The notes beneath the pieces are model-generated. The model was not told the origin of the DNA. It ran no database searches and saw only the letters and a program-made list of their open reading frames with translations. Below are positions 8,216-16,619 of a stretch of DNA of 64,000 nt, in pieces; positions within the stretch are counted from its first letter, which is position 1, and each line of letters begins with the position of its first letter. The DNA comes from Trebonia sp963737285 (GTDB lineage Bacteria > Actinomycetota > Actinomycetes > Streptosporangiales > Streptosporangiaceae), in assembly GCA_963737285.1 (NCBI GenBank), contig CAVTRT010000002.1:496001-560000 (forward strand), written 5' to 3'. The position numbers were made by a program, and so were the translations under genes.

Positions 8216-9478
8216 CTAAGGCGCCCGTATCGGGGGGGCACCCCCCGGGGCGCCGCGGCGCAGCTCGGGTATGAAGCGCGAGACCGCGGCGGTGAGCGGC
8301 ACCGCCACGACCGCCCCGGCGATCCCCGCCACGACGGCGCCGACGGCGAGCACCAAGATGACGGCGAGCGGGTGCAGCCTGACCATCTTGCCGACGATCT
8401 GCGGCTGCAGCAGGTGCCCGTCTAGCTGGCTCATCACGACCAGCACGCCGAGCACGATGAGGGCCTCCGCCAGGCCCTTGGCCGCGAGCGTCACCAAGAC
8501 GGCCAGCGTGCCGGCGACCAGCACGCCGACCAGCGGAACGAACGCGGCGAGGAACAGCAACAGCGCGATCGGAACGGCCAGCGGCGCGTTCAGGACGGTC
8601 AGCGTCACTCCCATCACGACCATCTGAATGGCGGCGACCGCCACCGTGCCCCGCATGTAGTACTCGACCGTGGTCCACGCAAGCTGCCCGGCCCGGTCCA
8701 CCCGCTCCCTGTTCTCTGGCCGCATCACGCGAATCAGCCAGAGCCAGATCTTCCGGCCGTCCTTGATCAGGAAGAACGTCACGAAGAAGCCGAGTACCAC
8801 GCCGCCCAAGATCTCGGCCACGATCCGCCCGCCGGTGACCACGGTGCCCTCGACCAGCGACTGGTGCTGGCCCAGGTACTTGACGATGCCGCCGGATGCC
8901 TTGTCGATGCTGCCGGCCTTGACGTGCAACGGCGAGCCGGACAGCCAGCTCTGGAGCTGGGCGGCCGTGTGCCGGAGCTGGGCCAGCAGCTGCGAGTATT
9001 GCGCCTGTATCCGCGTGGCGGCCAGCGCACCGACGCCGGCCACCACCGCTATGGCGAGCAGCAGGGTGCACCAGGTGGCGGCCAGCGGGGGCAGCCCGCG
9101 TCGCCGCAGCCGCGCGTACAGCGGATGCAGCAGGGCGGTAAACAGCAGGGATGCCGCACAAGGCACGACAACGATATAGAGCAGGGCCGCGAGCCTGGCC
9201 AGGATGTACAGGACCACTACCAGCAGCAGCAGCCGCCAGGCCCAGGCGGCCGCGATCCGGATCCAGCGGGGCACGTCGGCGGCGTCCCCCAAGAAAGCCG
9301 CCGACAGGGCACGAGGTGACACCGTGGCCGCTTCCGATTCGGGCGTCTGCCGAGCGGGAGGGTCCTGCGCGGGAGGGTCCTGCGCGGGAGGGTCCTGCGC
9401 GACCTCGGCGCCGGCGTCGTTGGGGCGCGACCTGGCCAGCCAGCCCGCCAGCCCGTTTCCGGCTCCCCGCCACACCAT
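8216..9478 (-). CDS. AI-2E family transporter (PerM-like permease)
   Basis: About 420 residues with 7-8 membrane segments: a cluster of three near the N-terminus (AWRLLLLVVVLYILARLAALL and following), a soluble stretch of about 90 residues, then a helical hairpin-rich C-terminal half with FLIKDGRKIW and MSQLDGHLLQPQIVGK, characteristic of the AI-2E exporter/PerM superfamily. Substrate unknown. ATG at 9478 chosen because the longer in-frame start at 9529 would overlap the divergent DUF3093 gene. The N-terminal cytoplasmic tail carries a repeated AQDPP motif. This gene interrupts the otherwise conserved dut-DUF3093 neighbourhood. Confidence 0.88.
   Translation of the reverse strand: MVWRGAGNGLAGWLARSRPNDAGAEVAQDPPAQDPPAQDPPARQTPESEAATVSPRALSAAFLGDAADVPRWIRIAAAWAWRLLLLVVVLYILARLAALLYIVVVPCAASLLFTALLHPLYARLRRRGLPPLAATWCTLLLAIAVVAGVGALAATRIQAQYSQLLAQLRHTAAQLQSWLSGSPLHVKAGSIDKASGGIVKYLGQHQSLVEGTVVTGGRIVAEILGGVVLGFFVTFFLIKDGRKIWLWLIRVMRPENRERVDRAGQLAWTTVEYYMRGTVAVAAIQMVVMGVTLTVLNAPLAVPIALLLFLAAFVPLVGVLVAGTLAVLVTLAAKGLAEALIVLGVLVVMSQLDGHLLQPQIVGKMVRLHPLAVILVLAVGAVVAGIAGAVVAVPLTAAVSRFIPELRRGAPGGAPPIRAP
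9354..9398 (-). repeat. 15-bp tandem repeat (AQDPP-coding)
   Basis: Three exact copies of a 15-bp unit (plus strand GCGGGAGGGTCCTGC) inside the permease gene. They encode AQDPP repeats in the unstructured N-terminal tail. Confidence 0.9.
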
Positions 9479-9508
9479 GGGTACATTCAACCAACTACCG
9501 TGGAGTGC

Positions 9509-9967
9509 ATGCGTTCCTACCGCGAACACCTGCGGGTGCCCATTAGCTACTGGCTACTGTCGCTGCCTGTCGTGCTGTTGCTGGGTGCCGAGGTCTTCGT
9601 CGGGTTCAGCACCCTGGTGGCGGTCTTGGTCTATGCCGCCTTCGTCCTCGTCGTGGGCGGTTTCCTGCTGGCCTGGGGCGCGGTGCGGATCGAGGTCGCG
9701 AACGCCACCTTGCGGGCAGGCGGGGACACGCTGCCCGTGTCGGCGATCGGCGAGGTGCTGGTACTGGACGAGGCGCAGGCAGCGGTGCTGCGCGGGCCGC
9801 GGGCGGATCCCTCGGCACACCTGCTGCTGCGCCCTTACCTGAAGAAGGCCGTCTACATCGGGCTGGCTGACGATCAGCCGGGCCAGGCGCCTTACTGGCT
9901 GGTCGCCACGCGCCACCCGGACGAGCTGGCCGCCGCGCTCACCGCCAGCCTCGCGACCGTGGGATGA
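9509..9967 (+). CDS. DUF3093 family membrane protein
   Basis: 152 residues. Starts MRSYREHLRVPISYWL, a typical DUF3093 opening, with two adjacent membrane helices (about 15-33 and 36-58), then a soluble PH-like part (RIEVANATLRAGG, SAIGEVLVLDE, YWLVATRHPDELAAAL). ATG at 9509 is preceded by TGGAG. Divergent from the permease. DUF3093 sits beside dut in many actinobacteria; function unknown. Confidence 0.85.
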   Translation: MRSYREHLRVPISYWLLSLPVVLLLGAEVFVGFSTLVAVLVYAAFVLVVGGFLLAWGAVRIEVANATLRAGGDTLPVSAIGEVLVLDEAQAAVLRGPRADPSAHLLLRPYLKKAVYIGLADDQPGQAPYWLVATRHPDELAAALTASLATVG

Positions 9968-10032
9968 TTACCGCCTGGGGACTGTCGCCGATGCCGAGAC
10001 GCACGCGGCGAGCGGGGCACGAGGAGAGACGA

Positions 10033-10314
10033 ATGGCGAAGCAACTATCGAAGAAAAGCGGCGAGGCGAGCAAGAAGCTCGTGACGACGGTCGCGACCGT
10101 CGCCACGGTCTGGGTGGCACGCAAGCTGCTGGCCGTAGGCTGGCGGCGCGCCACCGGCAAGACACCGCCGGACCCGGCGGACCCGCAGGTCGGCATCCTG
10201 GAGGCGCTGGGCTGGGCGGCACTCGTGGGCGTAACCGTGGAGGCCACCAGGCTATTCACGGCCCGCGCGGCCGGCCGCAGGACGCGAAAGGATGACGGCC
10301 AGGCCGACGCCTAG
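10033..10314 (+). CDS. DUF4235 family small membrane protein
   Basis: 93 residues; ATG preceded by GAGGAGAG at 10021-10028. A basic N-terminus (KQLSKKSGEASKK) leads to a hydrophobic segment (TTVATVATVWVARKLL) and a second one (EALGWAALVGVTVEATRL), ending in a basic tail. Matches the two-helix DUF4235 layout. Function unknown. It is followed by a strong hairpin that separates it from the convergent DUF4193 gene. Confidence 0.8.
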   Translation: MAKQLSKKSGEASKKLVTTVATVATVWVARKLLAVGWRRATGKTPPDPADPQVGILEALGWAALVGVTVEATRLFTARAAGRRTRKDDGQADA

Positions 10315-10317
10315 GGC

Positions 10318-10340
10318 GCCCGGGGCAGGGTGCCCCGGGC
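10318..10340. terminator. Bidirectional terminator hairpin
   Basis: Perfect 10-bp arms GCCCGGGGCA (10318-10327) and TGCCCCGGGC (10331-10340) around GGG, placed between two convergent genes. Confidence 0.85.
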
Positions 10341-10349
10341 CATCGCCCG

Positions 10350-10649
10350 CTAGACGGCGCACTCGCGGCAGATCAGCTGGCTCCCTCGCTCCTCGGCGAG
10401 CTGGCTGCGGTGGTGCACCAGGAAACAGCGCGAGCAGGTGAACTCATCGGCCTGCCGCGGGATAACGCGGAACGAGAGCTCCTCGTTCGACAAGTCGGCG
10501 CCTGGCAGCTCCAGAGACTCGGCGACGTCGTCTGGATCAAGGTCAATCGTGCTCGATGACTTGTCCATCCGGCGGGCCTGCAACTCTTGGAGGCTGTCCT
10601 CGGTCAGGTCGTCGTCCGTCTTGCGTGGGCTGTCGTAGTCAGTTGCCAT
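10350..10649 (-). CDS. DUF4193 family protein
   Basis: 99 residues beginning MATDYDSPRK, the usual DUF4193 opening, rich in Asp/Glu, ending in a zinc-ribbon-like pair: CSRCF and CRECAV. ATG at 10649 is chosen over an upstream in-frame ATG because the family always begins here. The Cys pairs suggest a bound metal; family function unknown. Conserved neighbour of dut/suhB/sigA regions in actinobacteria. Confidence 0.88.
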   Translation of the reverse strand: MATDYDSPRKTDDDLTEDSLQELQARRMDKSSSTIDLDPDDVAESLELPGADLSNEELSFRVIPRQADEFTCSRCFLVHHRSQLAEERGSQLICRECAV

Positions 10650-10925
10650 CTTGGGTGACCCATCCCCCTCCGTCGTGATGCGCGATAGCTGCGCGGGTGT
10701 AACGCTCAGAAAGCCGTTGTTGTGCCCGATTCCGGCGGGGAATTCTGCCACGTTCCGCTCCGGCGCGCACGCAGTCGGCGATCCGTGGCAGCCGTGTCCT
10801 TCCGGGACCGTGCTGGCCGCAGGTAAACCTCTCATACCGGCCAGGTATCCCGCGCGAGAATACACCGTGCGAGGCTATGCACGCCGCCGCCACGCGGACC
10901 CGCTCAGAGTGGGCATGGTCACCTG

Positions 10926-11753
10926 CTACTCGTCGCGCTCGGGCTGCAGCGTCGCCAGCACCGCGCTGAGTTCCGCGAACAGGGCAGGAGGCGCGGCGAT
11001 TGCCATCGACTCGCTGATCGGCCCAGAAAGCCCCGCCACGACCGCGCCCGCCTCCGCGGCGATGAGCGCCCCGGCCGCGTAGTCCCAGTAGTTCAGGCCG
11101 CGCTCGTAGTACGCGTCCACCCGGCCGGCCGCGACCGAGCACAAGTCCACCGAGGCCGATCCGGCGCGCCGGATGTCGCGCACCAGGGGCAGCAGCGCCG
11201 CTACCACCTCGCCCTGGACCTTGCGCCGGGCCGCCAGGTAGCCGAACCCGGTGGCGACCAGCGCCGCGGGCAGGGCAGCGTCCGGCCGAACCCGCAACCT
11301 GAAAGGGGCGCCCACCAGCCCGTTGGCCAGCCAGGCGCCGCCGCCGAGCGTGGCGGTGAACGTCTCGCCGCGGCGGGGAAGGTACACCACGCCGGCCACG
11401 ATTTGCCCGGCTATCTCGGCAGCGATCGACACCGCCCAGTCGGGCAGCCCGTACAGGTAGTTGACCGTGCCGTCCAGTGGGTCGATGACCCAGCGCACCC
11501 CGCTGGCGCCGGTGCCGATCTGCCCGCCCTCCTCGGCCAAGATCGCGTCGTCGGGTCGGCTCGCGAAGATCTCCCGGACGCACACAGCTTCCGAACGCCG
11601 GTCCATCTCGGTCACCACGTCCGTGGGGCTCGACTTCGTGGCGGCCACGGCGACCCGGCCGTCGGCGGATGTCAGCACTTCCCCGGCCTGGTGGGCCACC
11701 CGGACGGCCAGATCCAGCAGCTCGCTTGGGGTTGGGGTGGATAGCTCGTTCAT
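10926..11753 (-). CDS. suhB: Inositol monophosphatase family protein
   Basis: Mg-dependent phosphatase acting on inositol phosphate or related sugar phosphates; in actinobacteria it feeds inositol for phosphatidylinositol or mycothiol. Motifs: ILAEEGGQ, WVIDPLDGTVNY (metal ligands D-x-L-D-G-T) and the C-terminal NYWDYAAGALIAAEAGA. 275 residues, normal. ATG at 11753 follows GGGGAG at 6-7 nt. Symbol assigned by family and by position in the dut-suhB block; substrate not proven. Confidence 0.9.
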   Translation of the reverse strand: MNELSTPTPSELLDLAVRVAHQAGEVLTSADGRVAVAATKSSPTDVVTEMDRRSEAVCVREIFASRPDDAILAEEGGQIGTGASGVRWVIDPLDGTVNYLYGLPDWAVSIAAEIAGQIVAGVVYLPRRGETFTATLGGGAWLANGLVGAPFRLRVRPDAALPAALVATGFGYLAARRKVQGEVVAALLPLVRDIRRAGSASVDLCSVAAGRVDAYYERGLNYWDYAAGALIAAEAGAVVAGLSGPISESMAIAAPPALFAELSAVLATLQPERDE

Positions 11754-11879
11754 GCGGGACTCCCCGGGAGCAATGGTGGCAGGGACTTGGCCTCAGCCCG
11801 GTAGGCGCGGGTCGCCCCTCCAGGGCTAGAACTGTAGCGGCAGCAGTCGATGGGGCAGTCTCCCGCCGCTGGGCCGAAG

Positions 11880-12887
11880 CTACCGAGCCAGGCCGGGCTC
11901 GACGTAGCCCATTCGCTCAAGCACCAGGTCGGTGATCATGGTGGCGAACCGGGAGTCAGGCATGGGGGCGGCGGCCCGGGCGAACGGCAGCCCGAGCAGC
12001 GAGGCCACCCGCGCGGCCTCAACGTCCAGGTCGTGGACGACCTCCATGTGGTCGCTGGTGAACCCGACGGGCACCACAACCACGCCGGGAACGCGCTCCT
12101 TGGCAAGCGAGCCCAGATGGCTGCAGACGTCTGGCTCGAGCCAGGGGACGCTGGGCGGCCCACTGCGGCTCTGGTACACCAGGTCGAAGTTGCGGTGAGA
12201 TAGGCGGGTACGTTCTGTAATGAGGCTTGCCGCTTCCCTTAGCTCGGCGGCGTAGCGTCCGCCCACGGCCTCCGCCACGGTGTCGGCGCAGGGGCTTCCG
12301 CTGACCGCCGCCATGCGGACCGGGACGCTGTGCGCGGTGAAGACCAGCCGGGCGGTGTGCCTGGCGTCGGCGGGCAGGGACGCCAGCGCCGCCTGGGTGG
12401 CGTCGGCGAACGGCTCAATGAAGCCCGGATGGTTGAAGTAGGGACGGATCTTGTCGATCACCGGCGCGTCCGGGCCAACGACGGCCCGCGCGCGCTCGAT
12501 GTCATCCCGGTACTGGCGGCAGGCCGAGTAGGAACTGTAGGCCGAGGTCACGAAGGCCACCGCGCGGCGCACCCCGTCGGCCGCCATCTGCGCGACGGTG
12601 TCTTGAAGGTACGGATGCCAGTTGCGGTTCCCCCAGTACAGCGGCAGGTCCAGGTCGCGGGTCGCGAAGTCGCTGCCGACCGCCGCTAGCAGTGCCCGGC
12701 ACTGGGCGTTGATCGGGCTGACGCCGCCAAAGGCAAGGTAGTGCTCGGCCACCTCCGCCAGTCGCTCCGGCGGGACGCCTCGGCCCCTAGTCACGTTCTC
12801 GAGGAAGGGCATGACGTCATCGGGGCCTTCCGGGCCCCCGAAGGACAGCAGCAGGAAGGCGTCGTAGGCGTGCTCGTTGGCAGGCAT
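11880..12887 (-). CDS. hemH: Ferrochelatase (coproporphyrin III type expected)
   Basis: Inserts ferrous iron into a porphyrin; in Actinobacteria the substrate is normally coproporphyrin III (CpfC). 335 residues. The catalytic His is in TAHSVP (residue 186) and the conserved acidic residue in SDHMEVVHDLD (Glu282). N-terminal LLLSFGGPEGPDDV is typical. The C-terminus (ERMGYVEPGLAR) has no Cys cluster, so I see no sign of the [2Fe-2S] ligands described in some ferrochelatases. Other haem genes are not in the window. Ribosome binding site weak. Confidence 0.93.
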   Translation of the reverse strand: MPANEHAYDAFLLLSFGGPEGPDDVMPFLENVTRGRGVPPERLAEVAEHYLAFGGVSPINAQCRALLAAVGSDFATRDLDLPLYWGNRNWHPYLQDTVAQMAADGVRRAVAFVTSAYSSYSACRQYRDDIERARAVVGPDAPVIDKIRPYFNHPGFIEPFADATQAALASLPADARHTARLVFTAHSVPVRMAAVSGSPCADTVAEAVGGRYAAELREAASLITERTRLSHRNFDLVYQSRSGPPSVPWLEPDVCSHLGSLAKERVPGVVVVPVGFTSDHMEVVHDLDVEAARVASLLGLPFARAAAPMPDSRFATMITDLVLERMGYVEPGLAR

Positions 12888-13028
12888 GGGTTCAATCTTT
12901 TACCCACCGGGGGACGGACCCCCTGTCGCCCCCGGCATTAGGGGAACTGTGTCACACGCAAACCGCACACCACATCAGAAACCACTTGAACGGTCAGCTA
13001 TCGTCGGCTGCATGAGGCCGCGCACACA

Positions 13029-14315
13029 ATGACGAGTGCTGACGACGGAGCCGCCCGGAGGCCTCCAGGTTTCCTGCTGCCCTACATCGAGATCTTCCGC
13101 ATCCCGCGGGCCTGGCGGTTCCAGGTCGCCGGTGTCATCGGCCGGATGCCGATGGCGATGGCGGGCCTGGGGATAGTGCTGCTCATCTCTGCCTCGACCG
13201 GCCGGTACGACGTGGCGGGCAGCGTGTCGGCATCCGGCTCGCTGGGGATGGCGGCCTGCACGCCGCTGTTCGGGCGACTGGTCGACCGCTATGGCCAGGC
13301 ACGGGTGATCGTGCCGATGGCGGCGGTCTTCGCCTGCGGCGTGCTCGGCCTCGTCGCCGCGGTCCAGTTGCGCGCCCCTACCTGGGCGTTCTTTCCGCCG
13401 GGAATCGTCGCGGGCTCGACCATGCCCGCGATCGGCCCGATGTCGCGCGCCCGGTGGAGCGCGCTGCTCGCGGGCTCGCCACAGCTGCACACGGCGTTCT
13501 CGCTGGAGTCGGTCGCCGACGAGCTGTGCTTTGTGGTCGGCCCGGCGCTAGTGACGCTGCTCGCTACCACGGTGCACCCAGCGGCCGGGATATGCGCCGC
13601 CGCGATCTTGTGCGTGACGGGCACGCTGTGGTTTGCCGCCCAGCGCGACACCCAGCCCGCGATCTCGCCGTTCCCGTCCCACGTGCCCGATTCCCCGTCG
13701 CCCGATACCGAACGATTCCGCCCTCGCGCCGCACCCGCCAGGCGCTCCTTCCTGGCCTCGCCGGCCCTTTCGGTGCTCGTGCCGGTCTACGTGTTCCTGG
13801 GCGCGATGTTCGTCACGATCGACCTCTCCACGGTGGCGTTCGCCGCGCACTTCGGGCACAAGGCCCTGTCCGGCCTGCTGCTGGGCACGTACGCGCTGGG
13901 CAGTGCGGTCGGCGGGCTGTGGTACGGCACCCGGACGTTCCGCAGCCCCGCGTCAAGGCGGCTGGCGGTGACGCTGGCGCTCACCGTCGCCGGGGTCTGC
14001 ACGTTCTGGGCGATGCCCAGCCTGCAACTGCTGGCCGTCGTGATCTTCGCGTGCGGGATGACGATCGCGCCGTCCCTTATCGCCGGGTACAGCCTGCTGG
14101 AGGCGACGGTGCGGCCGGGCCGCATCACCGAGGGCATGGCGTGGCTGGGCACCGGGCTCTACGTCGGGGTCGCCGCCGGATCGACGGCCGCCGGGTTCAT
14201 CCTCGACGCGTTCGGCCCGCGCTACGGGTACGTCGTCGCGGCGTGCTACGGCATCGTAGCGGTCGCGGTGTACATGGCAGGCCTATTCTTCACCAGTCGG
14301 CTGAAGGGCGCCTGA
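13029..14315 (+). CDS. MFS transporter
   Basis: 428 residues with 12 predicted membrane helices; the loop-2 motif GRLVDRYGQARVIVP matches the MFS signature G-x-L-x-D-R-x-G-x-R. A long hydrophilic central loop (about residues 210-240, Ser/Pro/Arg-rich) separates the two halves. Divergent from hemH with about 140 bp between them. Substrate cannot be inferred. Confidence 0.85.
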   Translation: MTSADDGAARRPPGFLLPYIEIFRIPRAWRFQVAGVIGRMPMAMAGLGIVLLISASTGRYDVAGSVSASGSLGMAACTPLFGRLVDRYGQARVIVPMAAVFACGVLGLVAAVQLRAPTWAFFPPGIVAGSTMPAIGPMSRARWSALLAGSPQLHTAFSLESVADELCFVVGPALVTLLATTVHPAAGICAAAILCVTGTLWFAAQRDTQPAISPFPSHVPDSPSPDTERFRPRAAPARRSFLASPALSVLVPVYVFLGAMFVTIDLSTVAFAAHFGHKALSGLLLGTYALGSAVGGLWYGTRTFRSPASRRLAVTLALTVAGVCTFWAMPSLQLLAVVIFACGMTIAPSLIAGYSLLEATVRPGRITEGMAWLGTGLYVGVAAGSTAAGFILDAFGPRYGYVVAACYGIVAVAVYMAGLFFTSRLKGA

Positions 14316-14362
14316 AAGGCTCCTGAAGGGCGCGCAGGCCCCCCTGAGCGGGCCGCCCCGGG

Positions 14363-15679
14363 TCAGCCGTACTCGCGGGCGTACTCGTCGGCCAGCGTCA
14401 GTACCTCGTTGACGTACCAGTCCGCGTGGTTGTAGTCGAAGATCGCCGCCTGCAGCGCCTGGCCGCCGCCGCCGGCCCCGTCGGCGCACAGCATGCGGGC
14501 AGCAGACGGCACCGCGTCCAGCGGGTTCCAGACGTCCGGCGTGCCGGTGTCACCGAACCCGTCGGTGCCCCAGACCGCCCAGGTGGACGGCAAGAACTGC
14601 ATCGGGCCGAGCGCGCCCGCGCTGGATGGGCCCATGTTCTGGCCGTCGGCGCTTTCGATCTCGCCAATCGCGGCCAGCACGGTCCACGACAGGCCGGGGC
14701 AGTACCGCGCGGCGGACTCCTGGTACAGCATCAGGTAGTTCGTCGGCCGCCCAGTCGGCACGGTGGTCTCGACCGGCAGCCGGGTGGTCGCGTCTTCGGG
14801 CACGAGGCGGACGACCTGCCCGCCACTGCCCACGATCGCCTTGACCTTCGCGACAAGGGTGTCCATCTGCGCGGCCGGGGCGTTGATGAGGACGGCTACG
14901 TTCTTGACCAGGCCAAGCCGCGTGCCCTGCGCCTGGCTCACGATCGCGTCGACGCCGGGCACGCTGAGCAGCGCGTCGGTGCCATAGGTCAGCTCAGCCG
15001 TGGTGACGGCGCTCACCGGGTACTCCTGGCCGGACCGCAGGTGCAGCCCGGATGCCGCCTGCGTCGTCGTGACGAGGTCACCGCTGGCGAAATCCGCCCA
15101 CACGGAGGTGCTCGCCGCCGTCGCCGGCGGGGTCCACGGCCGGAGGCTGGCGGCGGGCGCGGCAAGCACGTTGAGCGGCTGGCCGTTGACCGAGATCCTG
15201 GCCCCGCCGATGGCCAGGACGGACCGCACTTGCGGCAGGCCCCTGATAGCGGCGACCTCGGCGGCGGTAATGCCCCCCGGGGCCGCGGCGATGGCGTCGG
15301 GCACGATGAGCTGGCGTGGTGGTGATCCCGGCTCGGACGCGGCGACACCTGGAGCGCCGGCCGCGCCCGCGGGTGCGGCCGCCTTATCCCAGGGGTCGGT
15401 CCCGCTCGCGACGTGCCCTCCCGCCGATGGCAGGTTCACCGACATCCCGGCCGCATCCACGCTGGTTCCGCCGCTTAGCGCTCCGCCACTTAGCGCTCCG
15501 GCGCCCGCAGCCGCCGGACGGCTTGACGTGGCGATGCCCGTCCCCCCGCTGCCCAGGTTCCCGCCACCCGGGACTCCGCTGACGGCAGCTATTACAGCGG
15601 CCACAGCGACGCTCACGGCAACGGCCCCGACGCCGATGACGACGGGGAGCGATCCTCGGCGGACTGTCACGCGCCTCAC
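14363..15679 (-). CDS. Exported lytic transglycosylase-domain protein
   Basis: 438 residues. N-terminal signal anchor (about 11-33), then a Gly/Ala/Ser-rich linker with a repeated GGALS unit, a central domain of about 180 residues (about 120-300) that I cannot assign, and a C-terminal lysozyme-like lytic transglycosylase domain: SWTVLAAIGEIES with the catalytic Glu near residue 342, GPMQFLPSTWAVWG and the closing AIFDYNHADWYVNEVL. Acts on peptidoglycan outside the membrane. The central domain loosely resembles extracellular MacB/FtsX-like modules, a weak inference. Confidence 0.82.
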   Translation of the reverse strand: MRRVTVRRGSLPVVIGVGAVAVSVAVAAVIAAVSGVPGGGNLGSGGTGIATSSRPAAAGAGALSGGALSGGTSVDAAGMSVNLPSAGGHVASGTDPWDKAAAPAGAAGAPGVAASEPGSPPRQLIVPDAIAAAPGGITAAEVAAIRGLPQVRSVLAIGGARISVNGQPLNVLAAPAASLRPWTPPATAASTSVWADFASGDLVTTTQAASGLHLRSGQEYPVSAVTTAELTYGTDALLSVPGVDAIVSQAQGTRLGLVKNVAVLINAPAAQMDTLVAKVKAIVGSGGQVVRLVPEDATTRLPVETTVPTGRPTNYLMLYQESAARYCPGLSWTVLAAIGEIESADGQNMGPSSAGALGPMQFLPSTWAVWGTDGFGDTGTPDVWNPLDAVPSAARMLCADGAGGGGQALQAAIFDYNHADWYVNEVLTLADEYAREYG

Positions 15680-15814
15680 AGTTCCACAACTTTAAAGGAT
15701 GGTCCGCGTCGCCGCCTACCCGCCTCCCATGCCAGGCGGCGGGTTCCGCGGCGGCAAGCGCGGCATTGTACGGTCCGCGCTGCAATGCGCGCCAGTCCCG
15801 CTAGGCTGCTAAGC

Positions 15815-16570
15815 ATGACGCAGCACGCAGACCGGACCGCCGCTGGGGCCAGTGCTGGCGCGGATTCCCGGCCCGCGCAACCACCGGCTGCCCAGCCTGC
15901 TGCGCCCCGGTCCACAGGGCGTCCTGGGCGCAAGGGACAGACTCGCCCGTCCCTTGGTGGCGGAACGCCAGCGCAGGACCGGGAACTACGCGCACAGGGC
16001 CGGGAGACGGTGCGCAAGCTCCTCGAAGCTGGCCTCATCGAGTTCGAGGAGCGCGGGTTCAGCGGCGTGCGGGTAGATGACGTAGTCCACCGGGCGGGCA
16101 TCTCGCACGGCACGTTCTACCTGTACTTCGCGAACAAGGAAGACCTGTTCCGCGCACTGCTTCGGGACGCCCTGCACGACATGGAGATCGTGGCCGGGGA
16201 CTTTCCCGTGGTCACAAGCGACGAGACGGGCCTGAAGGTACTCCGGCAGTGGGTACGGAAGTTCTCGGCGGCCTACGCGACCCACTCGACCGTGCTCCGC
16301 ACGCTCAGTTCCGCGAACGCGCCCGGCGAGCTGTTCTCCGACGGCCTGCAGCTGTTCTTCAGCCTCACCGAGGCAATGACGACCGGCATGACGGCCGCCG
16401 CCGCGGCGGCCGGCAGGCACCAGGAGCACGCAGAGCTCACTGCGTTCGCGTGCCTGATGATGCTGGAGCGGGTGAATTTCGTGATGACTACCGAAGTTCA
16501 GCTCCCGGCCGAGGAAATGGCCGACAGGATCGCCGACATCATGTTCGCCGCCTTCGGATTGAGTGTGTAA
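15815..16570 (+). CDS. TetR family transcriptional regulator
   Basis: 251 residues. A disordered Ala/Pro/Gln-rich N-terminus of about 55 residues precedes the TetR helix-turn-helix (VRKLLEAGLIEFEERGF, then HRAGISHGTFYLYFANKEDLF). The ligand-binding part lacks recognisable specificity features. ATG at 15815 preferred over the one at 15785. It lies 49 bp upstream of guaB1 in the same direction; the gap holds an inverted repeat. Confidence 0.88.
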   Translation: MTQHADRTAAGASAGADSRPAQPPAAQPAAPRSTGRPGRKGQTRPSLGGGTPAQDRELRAQGRETVRKLLEAGLIEFEERGFSGVRVDDVVHRAGISHGTFYLYFANKEDLFRALLRDALHDMEIVAGDFPVVTSDETGLKVLRQWVRKFSAAYATHSTVLRTLSSANAPGELFSDGLQLFFSLTEAMTTGMTAAAAAAGRHQEHAELTAFACLMMLERVNFVMTTEVQLPAEEMADRIADIMFAAFGLSV

Positions 16571-16573
16571 ATC

Positions 16574-16618
16574 TGGTAAATGCTGATTGTGAGACCGACC
16601 GGACGGTAACATTTACTA
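16574..16618 (+). promoter_or_regulatory. Inverted repeat and possible leaderless promoter of guaB1
   Basis: TGGTAAATG (16574-16582) and CATTTACTA (16610-16618) are near-perfect inverted arms 27 nt apart. TAACAT at 16607-16612 sits exactly 7 nt before the GTG at 16620, which has no Shine-Dalgarno sequence. This fits a -10 element of a leaderless transcript. Confidence 0.4.
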
Positions 16619-16619
16619 A

